DNA of 56,615 nt from Bacteroidetes bacterium OLB12 (GCA_001567185.1 LNFR01000063.1:1-56615), one strand, 5' to 3'. Shown: positions 47,860 through 56,615, numbered from the stretch's first letter. Numbers and translations are program-made. Notes: generated by a model from the sequence alone, not told the origin.

Positions 47860-47937
47860 TTAACAAACCGATTCTCTTTCAAGTCCCTGACAGGATTGAT
47901 AAAAAAAGTAAAAAAAGTAAAATCGGTTGCTGATCAT
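47860..47937 (-). CDS. Phe/Tyr leader peptide of the pheA operon
   Basis: A 25-residue ORF from ATG 47937 to TAA 47860. After MISNR come eight aromatic codons in a row, FYFFYFFY (five TTT, two TAC, one TAT), then QSCQGLERESVC. The codons CAG GGA CTT hold the antiterminator arm AGGGACTT (47881-47888). Ribosome stalling on the aromatic codons when charged tRNA-Phe or tRNA-Tyr is scarce should leave this arm free to pair with AAGTCCCT and abolish the terminator. The amino acids match the products of the downstream genes exactly. Too short for ordinary gene finding. Confidence 0.88.
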   Translation of the reverse strand: MISNRFYFFYFFYQSCQGLERESVC

Positions 47938-48006
47938 CGCTACTTCAATTCGGGTTCTAAGAACGATGAAAAATTCTGTTTGTGCAAAGCTGGCTAAAAA
48001 AAACTT

Positions 48007-48039
48007 TTAAAATTTCAATTTTAACTAACCCTTGTTAGT
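48007..48039. promoter_or_regulatory. Two adjoining palindromes in the divergent control region
   Basis: TTAAAATT-TC-AATTTTAA (48007-48024) and ACTAAC-CCTT-GTTAGT (48024-48039) lie between the aromatic operon leader and the lipoprotein gene. They may be operators for either direction; no exact -7 element was found nearby. Confidence 0.35.
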
Positions 48040-48102
48040 CCTAACCCCCAGCAGGTATGGCCGCTAACCCTTACCTTTACCTTACTTTCAACACCAAAAC
48101 AT

Positions 48103-48540
48103 ATGAAAACCCGCTTTGGAATACTCTTATTTGTAATGCTCGTTTCTGCCTGTTCCAAAACCCAGCCGGCTGCTGAGGCCGATGCCGAATCCGATAACCC
48201 CAACCAGGTTTTGTACGACCAGGTAATGGATGTGCACGATGAGGTGATGCCCCGCATGGACGACATCATGAAGTTGAAGCGCTCGCTTCAGGAACAAATT
48301 GCCAACACCCCCGATATGGTAGTTGAGCGCAAGCAGCAATTGGAAAAAATAATCAGCAACCTGGATTCAGCCAGCTCGGCCATGATGAACTGGATGCACG
48401 AGTTTAACCCCCTGCCCGATACGGTTGATCAGGAGTTGGCCCGCGAATACCTGGAAGAAGAGATGGAGAAAATTCGCAAAGTTAAAACCCTCATGCTGGA
48501 GAGTATTGATAAAGCCAAACAAGAAAACAACAATCAATAA
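48103..48540 (+). CDS. Small helical lipoprotein of unknown function
   Basis: 145 residues. MKTRFGILLFVMLVSAC is a lipobox leader (LVSAC). The mature part is almost wholly alpha-helical and charged, with heptad-like stretches (DEVMPRMDDIMKLKRSLQEQI, REYLEEEMEKIRKVKTLMLESIDKAKQE). No known domain. Single gene, convergent with the SET gene (28-base gap). The only plus-strand gene in the last 18 kb. Confidence 0.8.
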   Translation: MKTRFGILLFVMLVSACSKTQPAAEADAESDNPNQVLYDQVMDVHDEVMPRMDDIMKLKRSLQEQIANTPDMVVERKQQLEKIISNLDSASSAMMNWMHEFNPLPDTVDQELAREYLEEEMEKIRKVKTLMLESIDKAKQENNNQ

Positions 48541-48568
48541 CCGGGTTGGTTTAATCGTGAAAGGACAG

Positions 48569-49075
48569 CTATCGCTTCCTGCCCATCCGCTTGGTAGCAA
48601 CATGATGGGGCAACTCTACTTTCTTAGTTGGCTTTTTTCCTTCCTTTTCTTTGTTGCGTTGCTCTAACCGGATGTTGTACCGGATTGCCTGCCAGTATTC
48701 GCCTCCATAACCAACCAATATTTCCGATCCGGCCGGTATATCGCGTGTGGCTTCAATGTAGCACCGCTTTTTTTCTGTTACGTATTCGGAATTATTCTTT
48801 ACCCCTTCTATTCGCACCAGGCCGCGGGCATCGTTGGCATAGTGGGCAATCCCTTTCTTGGTTTTCCAGGCATCAATGCAATGTTTGTTATTGAAAAAAA
48901 AGACATAGCCATTCCGGTCATCTGCCATCTTTTCTACCTCCTTCCAGGTAACAAGCTCGCCTTTGTATTCTACAATACGGGTGCCTTTCGGGATAAACAC
49001 TTTTGTAAAAAGTCCTTTGCCTGCTCCCGGCAAGGTGGACTTCTTAATTATCATTTTCTTTTCAAGCAATGCCAT
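48569..49075 (-). CDS. SET-domain protein (putative lysine methyltransferase)
   Basis: 168 residues. SET core: IKKSTLPGAGKGLFTKVFIPKGTRIVEYKGE (SAM-binding G-x-G), GIAHYANDARG (the N-x-x-H/NH-like motif shifted) and SEILVGYGGEYW (GEEY-like motif). A basic C-terminal tail (RNKEKEGKKPTKKVE, KRMGRKR) could bind nucleic acid or protein. Bacterial SET proteins methylate lysine in proteins; the target is unknown. A start at residue 8 (MIIKKS) is also possible. Confidence 0.82.
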   Translation of the reverse strand: MALLEKKMIIKKSTLPGAGKGLFTKVFIPKGTRIVEYKGELVTWKEVEKMADDRNGYVFFFNNKHCIDAWKTKKGIAHYANDARGLVRIEGVKNNSEYVTEKKRCYIEATRDIPAGSEILVGYGGEYWQAIRYNIRLEQRNKEKEGKKPTKKVELPHHVATKRMGRKR

Positions 49076-49121
49076 AAGGGCGCGAAGATAATTGAAAATC
49101 GCTCAACCGAAAGAGTTTAAA

Positions 49122-50057
49122 TTAAATGGCAGCAATAGATTTAACCAGCAATCGGATACTAACAAGGATAACCACAACTCCTACCAGAATCATCATGCGC
49201 TTTACAGGTAGTTTGCGGGTAATATGGGCTGCAATAGGTGCCGCTACAATGCCTCCCAAAATAAGGCCCCCAATAATTTGAATGTGGCTTAACCCGATGG
49301 TGGCGAAAAATGTTAAGGAACTTGCCAGCGAAACAAAAAACTCAGCCAGATTTACTGAACCAATGGTATAGCGCGGATGCCGGCCCCGGGCAATTAACGT
49401 AGTAGAAACAATAGGCCCCCAACCCCCGCCACCAATGGAGTCCATAAAACCACCAAAGGCGGCAAGCGCAGGCACATTTTTGGTTTTTCTGCGCTTGCGA
49501 ATCTGCATCAGTACCGCCTTGCGAATGATGGCCAGTCCGAGAATAAGTGTATAAACCGATACCAGCGGCCGAATGATGTAGTTATATTCTTCCAGCGAAA
49601 ATAAAATATACGCACCAGCTACCGCACCCAGCATACCCGGAATAAGTAAACTCCGGAATAATTTCTTGTTCACATTTTGAAACCGAAGATGGGTTAAGCC
49701 GGAAACACCACTGGTAAATATTTCGGCTGTATGTACGCTGGCACTGGAGGCTGCCGGTGAAATACCAAACGATAAAAGGAAGGTTGTTGCACTAACACCG
49801 TAAGCCATACCTAACGATCCATCAATCATTTGCGCTATAAATCCACCCAGCACAAACAATAAAAACTCCGGGCCAATGATAGAGCGCCAATCATATTCCG
49901 AAAGTGTTTCGGAACCAAAGAAAATAACCAGGGTTAGAAATATGGCAGCAAATACTGCCAGCAACACCCAGATATGCCGCGGCCTACTTCGAGGTTCCGG
50001 AACTTCGGGGGCCTCATCATAGATAAGTTTATCTTCCTCTATATTATCCGGGCGCAT
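49122..50057 (-). CDS. TauE/SafE-family sulfite/sulfonate exporter-like permease
   Basis: 311 residues. Polar N-terminal stretch (about 30), then eight membrane segments. Family features: GGFIAQMIDGSLGMAYGVSATTFLLSFG and the internal repeat GGFMDSIGGGGWGPIVSTTLIARG. It likely moves an organic or inorganic sulfur anion; the substrate is not shown. It overlaps the DUF2490 gene by one base, so they are co-transcribed. Confidence 0.88.
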   Translation of the reverse strand: MRPDNIEEDKLIYDEAPEVPEPRSRPRHIWVLLAVFAAIFLTLVIFFGSETLSEYDWRSIIGPEFLLFVLGGFIAQMIDGSLGMAYGVSATTFLLSFGISPAASSASVHTAEIFTSGVSGLTHLRFQNVNKKLFRSLLIPGMLGAVAGAYILFSLEEYNYIIRPLVSVYTLILGLAIIRKAVLMQIRKRRKTKNVPALAAFGGFMDSIGGGGWGPIVSTTLIARGRHPRYTIGSVNLAEFFVSLASSLTFFATIGLSHIQIIGGLILGGIVAAPIAAHITRKLPVKRMMILVGVVVILVSIRLLVKSIAAI

Positions 50058-50794
50058 TACTCTTTGTTTCTGAAATCGAGGTTATGAAAAAGAAACAATC
50101 GAATGGCGTCTGTATGAATAAACGTGTTGGATGCGGGTAACTGTTGAAAGACATATAAATAACCGATCTGCGCATTTACCTGCGCGGTAAACTGGTAGCC
50201 CACACCAGCAAACACCCGATTCTGATCTAAATAGTTGTTTCCAATGTGCTTGCCCGCGCTTACGTGGACTTCGTCATTCAAAAAAAGGAAGGGCGTTTTG
50301 GGTTCAACTGTTTTTCTGGTAAGGGGAATGGTAACAGCAAAGTTATACCGGAAGCGCCAGCTAAACGTATAATCTTCGCTCACTTCATTTCCTGATAGCG
50401 TTCTGCGAAATCGTTCCTCCACCCGAAAGTATTGAGCGAGGCTCAGTGCCTTCTTTTTTTCAAACCATTGTATTTGCTGCCACAAGCGATGCTCCGGTAA
50501 ATCAGGAACCGGATCAACATTGTACGAAGTAATGTATCCATACCCCGAAGAAATGCGGGTTTGGTCCGTTACATAATACATGGGTGCAACCCGGAAGATG
50601 GTCAACCCTAATCTTTCGCCAAAGTTTTCGGTAAACCGAAAATGGATATCAGTCCACAAGCCCCATTTATCAGATAGCCGGGATTGATTGAAGTAGGCCG
50701 TCCAGGTTTGTTGCCGGAATTCTTTATTCTTTTCCTGGGCTACTCCACTTAAGAGTAAACACATCAACAATACAACCAATCCAATTTTCTTCAT
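50057..50794 (-). CDS. DUF2490 outer-membrane-type protein
   Basis: 245 residues, signal peptide MKKIGLVVLLMCLLLSGVAQ. Beta-strand-rich with alternating aromatic residues (TWTAYFNQSRLSDKWGLWTDIHFRFTEN, RLWQQIQWFEKK, EERFRRTLSG, VFAGVGYQFTAQVNAQIGYLYVFQQL), the DUF2490 pattern predicted as an outer-membrane barrel. Pairing with a TauE/SafE permease suggests a joint export route; this is inference from overlap. Preceded by a full promoter. Confidence 0.88.
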   Translation of the reverse strand: MKKIGLVVLLMCLLLSGVAQEKNKEFRQQTWTAYFNQSRLSDKWGLWTDIHFRFTENFGERLGLTIFRVAPMYYVTDQTRISSGYGYITSYNVDPVPDLPEHRLWQQIQWFEKKKALSLAQYFRVEERFRRTLSGNEVSEDYTFSWRFRYNFAVTIPLTRKTVEPKTPFLFLNDEVHVSAGKHIGNNYLDQNRVFAGVGYQFTAQVNAQIGYLYVFQQLPASNTFIHTDAIRLFLFHNLDFRNKE

Positions 50795-50866
50795 TTGTTA
50801 TTGGAATTATGACCGTTTAGGGTATTCAAATTATGTTTTATTCTCTACTTACTTTATAGACTGATA

Positions 50867-50896
50867 CAAAAGTATTCTTACCCTGCAGATTTCCAA
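50867..50896 (-). promoter_or_regulatory. Promoter for the DUF2490-TauE pair
   Basis: Minus strand: TTG (50896-50894), 19 bases, TACTTTTG (50874-50867), a match to TTG-N17..23-TAnnTTTG, 73 bases upstream of the DUF2490 start and just after the rpsJ terminator. Confidence 0.6.
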
Positions 50897-50906
50897 GGTA
50901 TAAAAA

Positions 50907-50932
50907 CAAAAAAAGCGCCACGAAGGCGCTTT
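50907..50932 (-). terminator. Rho-independent terminator after rpsJ
   Basis: Minus strand AAAGCGCC-TTCGT-GGCGCTTT followed by T: stem 50925-50932 with 50912-50919, T tract to 50907. It closes the str-type ribosomal operon. Confidence 0.85.
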
Positions 50933-50958
50933 CTTAATTCTTAAACTATAACAAAGTA

Positions 50959-51265
50959 CTACACTTTTATCTCCACATCTACCCCACTTGGCAACTCCAG
51001 CTTCATCAATGCATCAACCGTTTTAGCGCTGTTGCTGTAAATATCAACCAGGCGCTTATAGGTGCACAGTTGAAATTGCTCGCGCGATTTCTTGTTTACG
51101 TGAGGTGAACGCAACACGGTGAATTTTTCCTTTTCTGTTGGCAACGGAATGGGACCGCTAACGACAGCGCCAGTAGCTTTTACAGCACGCACAATTTTTT
51201 CAGATGACTTATCAACCAGGTTGTGGTCGTAAGATTTTAATTTAATTCTGATTTTCTGATTTCAT
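50959..51265 (-). CDS. rpsJ: 30S ribosomal protein S10, one frame break at its start
   Basis: From ATG 51265 the sequence has an extra A in the AAA at 51260-51262; without it the protein begins [24 protein letters not shown] and enters the open frame ([39 protein letters not shown]). About 101 residues, normal for S10. Small-subunit protein that also takes part in NusG/NusB antitermination. It is followed by a terminator, not by rplC. Confidence 0.93.
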
Positions 51266-51286
51266 GATCTAAACGTCTTTTAGATT

Positions 51287-53401
51287 TTATTTAGCGGCTA
51301 CTGCGCCTTTTACTTCTTCAATTACTTTATCGGCCAGGTTCTTAGGAACTGGCGCGTAGTGCGAGAATGTGAGGTTTGCAGATGCACGGCCTGAAGTAAG
51401 GGTTCTTAAATCAGTAATGTAACCGAACAATTCTGACAGCGGCACATCGGCCTTAATAACCTGCGCACCACCACGGGTATCCATACCTTTCATGATACCG
51501 CGTCTTCTGTTCAAGTCGCCCGTTACAGAACCTGTGTATTCGTCTGGTAGAATTACTTCTACGCCCATAATTGGTTCAAGCAACTGCGGTGCACACTTGG
51601 CTGCTGCTTCTTTAAAGCCAATACGGGCAGCCAATTCAAACGACAATGAGTCGGAGTCCACATCGTGAAACGAACCATGGAACAGTCTTACTTTCATCGA
51701 ATCGATCGGATAACCGGCCAATGGTCCGTTAACCATTGCCTGTTCAAAACCTTTCTGAACGGCCGGAATGAATTCGCGTGGAATAACACCACCTACGATG
51801 TCGTTCACAAACTCTAGCCCAGGCTTATCTTCTGGTCCAAGTTCGCGTGGCCCGATTTCGAATACGATATCGGCAAACTTACCGCGGCCACCAGTCTGCT
51901 TCTTATAAACTTCTTTATGTTCAACTGCTTTGGTAAGCGCTTCTTTGTAAGCAACCTGAGGCGCGCCCTGGTTAATTTCAACTTTGAATTCGCGCTTCAG
52001 GCGGTCAATGATGATTTCCAGGTGCAATTCACCCATACCACGCAAAATAGTCTGACCCGTTTCCTGATCGGTATTTACACGCAACGTAGGATCTTCTTCT
52101 ACCAATTTGGCAATGGCCATACCTAACTTATCGGCATCAGCTTGCTTCTTAGGTTCAATGGCATATCCGATAACCGGCTCGGGGAAGATCATAGACTCCA
52201 ATACCACGGGGCGCTTCTCATCGCAAAGGGTATCGCCAGTTTTAATGTCTTTGAAACCAACTACCGCACCAATATCACCCGCATGAAGTCTTTCAATTTG
52301 ATTCTGCTTATTGGCATGCATCTGGAACACACGCGAAATACGTTCCTTCTGGCCAGAGCGGGTATTCTTAATATAAGAGCCTGAATCCAACACACCGGAA
52401 TAAGCCCGCACAAAGCAAAGGCGGCCTACAAACGGATCGGTTGCGATTTTAAATGCAAGTCCTACAAATGGTTCGCTTTCTGTTGGGCGAATTTCAACAT
52501 CCTCTTCGGTGTCGGGGTTAGTACCTACAATCACATCCTTATCTAAAGGTGAAGGAAGTAATTCCATCACATAGTCAAGCATGGTTTGTACACCTTTATT
52601 CTTGAATGAAGATCCGCACACCATGGGTACAATCTTCATATCAATTACAGCTTTGCGCAAAGCTGTTAAAATTTCTTTTTCCGTGATCGAATTTGGATCT
52701 TCAAAGAACTTCTCAATCAAGGTCTCATCATACTCGGCAACAGCTTCCAGTAGTTTCTCACGATACTCATGGGCTTCTGCTTTCATATCATCCGGAATCG
52801 GAACTTCCTGGAAGGTCATTCCCTTATCAGCCTCATTCCAGATAATACCGCGGTTGTTAATCAGGTCAACAACACCTCTAAAGTTTTCTTCGGCACCAAT
52901 CGGCAATTGAAGTGCAACGGCCTTGCTGCCTAATTTTTCTTTTACCTGCTTACAAACACCCAGGAAGTCAGCACCCGAACGGTCCATCTTATTTACGAAT
53001 CCGATGCGGGCAACTTTATAGTTATCGGCCAAACGCCAGTTGGTTTCTGATTGGGGTTCTACACCATCAACTGAGCTGAACAAGAAAACCAATCCATCCA
53101 ACACACGAAGGGAACGATTCACCTCCACGGTAAAATCAACGTGACCGGGTGTATCGATAATGTTTACATGGTACTCCTGCCCGCGGTATTTCCAATGCAC
53201 CGTTGTAGCGGCAGAGGTAATGGTAATACCACGCTCTTGCTCTTGTTCCATCCAGTCCATGGTGGCGGCACCTTCGTGTACTTCACCTAATTTGTGATTT
53301 ACACCTGCATAGTAGAGAATACGCTCGGTGGTGGTGGTTTTACCGGCATCAATGTGCGCGGCAATACCAATATTACGGGTATATTTAAGATCTCTTGCCA
53401 T
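51287..53401 (-). CDS. fusA: Elongation factor G
   Basis: 704 residues. GTPase motifs: [19 protein letters not shown] (P-loop), [16 protein letters not shown]. Switch region [20 protein letters not shown]. Domains II to V follow with intact frame ([40 protein letters not shown]). It drives translocation on the ribosome and is the fusidic acid target. In operon with rpsG upstream (six-base gap) and rpsJ downstream. Confidence 0.96.
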   Translation of the reverse strand: MARDLKYTRNIGIAAHIDAGKTTTTERILYYAGVNHKLGEVHEGAATMDWMEQEQERGITITSAATTVHWKYRGQEYHVNIIDTPGHVDFTVEVNRSLRVLDGLVFLFSSVDGVEPQSETNWRLADNYKVARIGFVNKMDRSGADFLGVCKQVKEKLGSKAVALQLPIGAEENFRGVVDLINNRGIIWNEADKGMTFQEVPIPDDMKAEAHEYREKLLEAVAEYDETLIEKFFEDPNSITEKEILTALRKAVIDMKIVPMVCGSSFKNKGVQTMLDYVMELLPSPLDKDVIVGTNPDTEEDVEIRPTESEPFVGLAFKIATDPFVGRLCFVRAYSGVLDSGSYIKNTRSGQKERISRVFQMHANKQNQIERLHAGDIGAVVGFKDIKTGDTLCDEKRPVVLESMIFPEPVIGYAIEPKKQADADKLGMAIAKLVEEDPTLRVNTDQETGQTILRGMGELHLEIIIDRLKREFKVEINQGAPQVAYKEALTKAVEHKEVYKKQTGGRGKFADIVFEIGPRELGPEDKPGLEFVNDIVGGVIPREFIPAVQKGFEQAMVNGPLAGYPIDSMKVRLFHGSFHDVDSDSLSFELAARIGFKEAAAKCAPQLLEPIMGVEVILPDEYTGSVTGDLNRRRGIMKGMDTRGGAQVIKADVPLSELFGYITDLRTLTSGRASANLTFSHYAPVPKNLADKVIEEVKGAVAAK

Positions 53402-53407
53402 TGAAGA

Positions 53408-53878
53408 TTATAATCTGAAGTGTGAAAACGCTTTGTTCGCCTCTGCCATGCGGTGTGTATCATCCTTCTTCTTGATGGCTGCGCCTTCGCCTTTGGATGC
53501 GGCTATGATTTCGGCTGCCAATTTATCCATCATGGTCTTTTCACCACGGGCACGCGCATAATCGATCAACCACTTTATGCTTAGGTTAATCTTACGGTCG
53601 GGGCGGATTTCTACAGGTACCTGAAAAGTTGCTCCACCTACTCTGCGGCTCTTCACTTCCACCGAGGGCATCACATTATTCATAGCGCGCTTCCATACCT
53701 CAAGACCGGGTTCACCTCCGGCCTTCTTTTCAACCTGTTCGATGGCATCGTAGAAAATATTATACGCTACGCTTTTCTTGCCCTCTTCCATCATATAATT
53801 CACAAACTTGGTAACCAGCGTGTCACCAAACTTAGGATCAGGAAGTAAGTATCTTTTCTTGGGTTTAGCCTTTCTCAT
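53408..53878 (-). CDS. rpsG: 30S ribosomal protein S7
   Basis: 156 residues: [56 protein letters not shown] and the helix-rich end [41 protein letters not shown], all typical. Primary 16S rRNA-binding protein of the small-subunit head and known translational repressor of the str operon in E. coli. Frame intact. Confidence 0.96.
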   Translation of the reverse strand: MRKAKPKKRYLLPDPKFGDTLVTKFVNYMMEEGKKSVAYNIFYDAIEQVEKKAGGEPGLEVWKRAMNNVMPSVEVKSRRVGGATFQVPVEIRPDRKINLSIKWLIDYARARGEKTMMDKLAAEIIAASKGEGAAIKKKDDTHRMAEANKAFSHFRL

Positions 53879-53888
53879 AATCTAATTA

Positions 53889-54311
53889 CTATTTTTTGCC
53901 TTTGGCAGGAGCTCCTTTGGCAGCAGCAGCTGCAGCACCAGCTTTAGGACGTTTTGCACCATATTTAGAACGGCTTTGCAGACGTCCATTTACTCCGGAA
54001 GTATCCAATGCACCACGTACAATGTGGTAACGAACACCCGGCAAATCTTTAACCCGGCCTCCGCGGATCAATACGATTGAGTGTTCCTGAAGATTGTGAC
54101 CCTCGCCCGGAATGTAGGCGTTCACCTCCCTGTGGTTGGTTAGGCGTACACGGGCCACCTTACGCATGGCCGAATTCGGTTTTTTGGGGGTGGTTGTGTA
54201 CACACGGGTACAAACTCCCCTGCGCTGAGGGCAAGAATCAAGAGCAGGTGACTTCGATTTGAAAGTCAATTTCTTTCTGCCTTTTCTTACAAGTTGCTGA
54301 ATGGTAGGCAT
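53889..54311 (-). CDS. rpsL: 30S ribosomal protein S12
   Basis: 140 residues: [57 protein letters not shown]. The decoding-centre lysines are the wild-type residues, so no streptomycin-resistance substitution is seen at the Lys-43 and Lys-88 positions. The C-terminus carries an Ala/Lys-rich extension ([16 protein letters not shown]) beyond the E. coli end. First gene of the operon. Confidence 0.95.
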   Translation of the reverse strand: MPTIQQLVRKGRKKLTFKSKSPALDSCPQRRGVCTRVYTTTPKKPNSAMRKVARVRLTNHREVNAYIPGEGHNLQEHSIVLIRGGRVKDLPGVRYHIVRGALDTSGVNGRLQSRSKYGAKRPKAGAAAAAAKGAPAKGKK

Positions 54312-54349
54312 TTATATTTCGTTTTATAACCCTTAAAAAATAAGGACTG

Positions 54350-54379
54350 CAAAGGTATTTAAAGTAAGATAGGATGCAA
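54350..54379 (-). promoter_or_regulatory. Promoter for the rpsL-rpsG-fusA-rpsJ operon
   Basis: Minus strand: TTG (54379-54377), 19 bases, TACCTTTG (54357-54350), a full match to TTG-N17..23-TAnnTTTG, 39 bases upstream of rpsL. Confidence 0.6.
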
Positions 54380-54432
54380 AACCCTTACTTAAGATTTTTC
54401 CAATCGATTTGGCCAAATTCATGCATTTTAGC

Positions 54433-54756
54433 TTACGCTTCACCCATGGTACCCCCAAAATTCATTGGAAACTGGGGGGCCTCCGTGGTTTGCTTGATTG
54501 GGCCAAACGTGGCTTCGTACTTACTGATATTGTCTTTCAGGGCTGCCAACAGCCTTTTGGCATGCTCGGGGGTGATGATAATTCTTGACTTTACCCGGGC
54601 CTTGGGAACCCCCGGCATAAGCCGGATAAAGTCGATTACAAACTCACTGTTTGAATGTGCAATCATTGCCAGGTTGGAATAAATCCCTTCTGCCACTTCT
54701 TCAGATAGCTCAATATTAATCTGGTTCTGTGCCGGGGCGTTTTTTTGCTCTGCCAT
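54433..54756 (-). CDS. DUF3467 protein
   Basis: 107 residues: INIELSEEVAEGIYSNLAMIAHSNSEFVIDFIRLMPGVPKARVKSRIIITPEHAKRLLAAL is the DUF3467 domain. Its position between rpoC and rpsL is conserved in Bacteroidota. No signal peptide; function unknown, possibly linked to transcription or translation from context. Confidence 0.9.
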   Translation of the reverse strand: MAEQKNAPAQNQINIELSEEVAEGIYSNLAMIAHSNSEFVIDFIRLMPGVPKARVKSRIIITPEHAKRLLAALKDNISKYEATFGPIKQTTEAPQFPMNFGGTMGEA

Positions 54757-54805
54757 AAAATTAGTTTTGAAGTATTGTTGATCTAAAAATCATAGTCCTT
54801 AAAAC

Positions 54806-54838
54806 AAGAATTGCGAATGGGTGTCATTCGCAATTCTT
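54806..54838 (-). terminator. Hairpin terminator after rpoC
   Basis: AAGAATTGCGAATG (54806-54819) and CATTCGCAATTCTT (54825-54838) form a perfect 14-pair stem with a five-base loop; on the minus strand GTTTT follows. It separates rpoC from the DUF3467 gene. Confidence 0.8.
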
Positions 54839-54869
54839 ACATTAAATCCCGATCAAATTTTAAACCTGA

Positions 54870-56615
54870 TCAGTCCTGGAGTTCTCTCTCCTTCTTGCGC
54901 TCGGGCGAGTTAATCATACGTTGATATTCCTCTTCCGAATTCACAATTAAATCATTGAAGCGCCTCTGACCGGTACCAGCCGGAATCAAGTGACCAACAA
55001 TTACGTTTTCTTTCAGACCCATCAACTGATCGGCCTTACCCCGGATGGCTGCTTCGCTCAATACCTTGGTGGTTTCCTGGAACGATGCCGCAGACAACCA
55101 GCTTTCCGTCTTCAACGATGCCTGCGTTATACCCTGCAAGGTTGGTTTTGAAACCGCTGACAAGGCATCGCGTACTTCTACCAGCTTCTGATCTTTGCGT
55201 TTCAGTGCTGAGTTCTCGTCTCTTAATTCGCGCGGACTGATGATTTGACCTACTTTGAATTTCTGAGAATCGCCTGCTTCGGTAACTACTTTCTTATCCA
55301 ACACACGGTCGTTTTCTTCGCGGAATTCAAATTTATCAACATACTCGCCTGGCAGGAAGGTCGTATCACCCGAATCGATGATTTCCACCTTCTGCATCAT
55401 CTGGCTAACAATACATTCGATGTGCTTATCATTGATCTTCACACCCTGCAGACGATACACTTCCTGAATTTCATTTACTAAGTATTCCTGCACCGCAGTT
55501 GGACCTTTGATCGACAAAATATCTGAAGGTGTAATGGCTCCATCCGACAACGGCTGACCAGCCTTCACAAAGTCATTATCCTGTACCAGAATGTGTTTAG
55601 ACAAGGGTACTAAATAACGCTTCTGCACACCGTCTTTCGATTCGATGAAGATTTCACGGTTACCGCGTTTAACACCGCCATAGGTAACCACCCCATCAAT
55701 TTCGCTAACCACAGCCGGGTTAGAAGGGTTACGCGCTTCGAATAATTCTGTTACGCGTGGCAAACCACCCGTAATATCGCGGCTCTTACCCATCGTGCGT
55801 GGAATCTTGGCCAGTACCTGACCGGCTTTGATTTTCTCACCTTCATCTACAGCAAGGTGCGCGCCCACCGGAATGTTATAAGACTTCGTATCGGTCTTAC
55901 CATTTACAATGATTGCCGGGTTCTTGGTCTTATCACGGGTATCGGTAATTACTTTTTCACGGTGACCGGTTTGTTCATCCGATTCTTCCTTATATGTAAC
56001 ACCTTCAATGATAGCCTCGTATCCAATCTCGCCATCAAACTCAGAAAGAATTACAGCATTGTACGGATCCCAATAACACAATTCTTCACCTTTCTCTACT
56101 TTCTGCCCATCTTTCACCTTCAGGAAGGCTCCGTAAGGAACGTTGTTGGTAATCAGCACTCGCTTCTCTTCATCCAGAATTCTGATTTCACCGGTACGAC
56201 CCATTACTACTTTTACCTTATTCTCTTCACGGTCAGTGGTATCAATCGTACGAATACCTTCAAACTCAATTGTTCCGGAGAATTTTGCTTTAATGTTTGC
56301 TTCCGTAGCAATGTTTGATGCCGTACCACCCACGTGGAAGGTACGAAGTGTAAGCTGCGTACCTGGTTCACCAATTGATTGTGCCGCAATAACACCTACC
56401 GCTTCACCCGCTTGTACCATTTTACCGGTTGCCAGGTTACGACCGTAACATTTAGCACAGCCACCAATTTTGGTTTCGCAAGTTAAAATAGAGCGAATCT
56501 CAACCTCCTCAATGCTGCTCTCTTCGATCTTTTTCGCAATCTCATCTGTAATCTCTTCGTTGGCTGCACAAAATCAATTCTTCCGAAATCGGATCATAAA
56601 TATCATGAACCGTTA
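54870..56615 (-). CDS. rpoC: DNA-directed RNA polymerase subunit beta', C-terminal part, one frame break
   Basis: The 5' part lies beyond the window. Visible: [13 protein letters not shown], then one extra base in the four-A run at 56570-56573, then [17 protein letters not shown]. Next is the second zinc site (Cys in [17 protein letters not shown]), the bridge-helix-side block [28 protein letters not shown], and repeated SBHM-type domains, ending [16 protein letters not shown]. Catalytic core subunit of RNA polymerase; the window break and the indel hide nothing unusual. Confidence 0.95.

Overview
The window is chromosomal DNA of a member of the Bacteroidota, most likely the Cytophagales (Cyclobacteriaceae or Chryseolinea-like). 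The reasons are the family content (DUF1573, DUF2490, DUF3467 between rpoC and rpsL, SPOR/OmpA proteins, alpha-2-macroglobulin with PBP1C, a DAHP synthase-chorismate mutase fusion), the lack of Shine-Dalgarno-like leaders, and several promoters of the Bacteroidota type TTG-N17..23-TAnnTTTG. No rRNA, tRNA or CRISPR array was seen. About eighteen single-base frame breaks occur, mostly in homopolymer runs and even in rpoC, rpsJ and trpS. I read these as consensus errors of a long-read assembly and give corrected gene limits.

Layout. 1-13.5 kb: a membrane HTTM protein with an exported partner; phosphosugar mutase; aromatic/Trp-related enzymes (HPPD, trpS, glutaryl-CoA dehydrogenase-like protein divergent from tryptophan 2,3-dioxygenase); a DUF1573 protein; a long MORN-repeat protein; an FAD oxidoreductase with a CoA-binding protein. 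14.1-22.3 kb: a sugar-acid cluster with an IlvD/Edd-type dehydratase, an AraC regulator, a giant lipoprotein (ThuA, PVC-type propeller, azurin-like copper domain), a sugar epimerase and a Gfo/Idh/MocA oxidoreductase. A perfect LacI/PurR-type operator lies in the divergent gap.

22.3-29.7 kb is an A+T-richer accessory segment: a FtsX-type permease, a complete IS3-family element, an IS110-family remnant, a class II Fic protein, a DUF6155-like protein and two families of structured repeats. One family has a 25-nt loop closed by covarying stems; the other is an attC-like large palindrome. A 21-bp copy of the IS end sits at the left border of the segment.

29.8-43.7 kb is envelope-related: two SPOR-OmpA paralogues, then a minus-strand run of alpha-2-macroglobulin, nitrilase, subclass B1-type metallo-beta-lactamase, ArsC/Spx-like protein, a hypothetical protein and PBP1C, with an M15 D,D-carboxypeptidase upstream. 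43.7-48 kb is an aromatic amino acid operon (pheA, aminotransferase, tyrA, DAHP synthase-chorismate mutase). In front of it is a clear transcription attenuator: a 25-codon leader peptide with eight consecutive Phe/Tyr codons, then mutually exclusive antiterminator and terminator arms. I regard this as the most interesting signal in the window. 48-56.6 kb holds a lipoprotein, a SET-domain protein, a TauE/SafE permease, a DUF2490 protein, and the str-type ribosomal cluster (rpsJ, fusA, rpsG, rpsL, DUF3467, rpoC 3' part), all minus strand except the lipoprotein.
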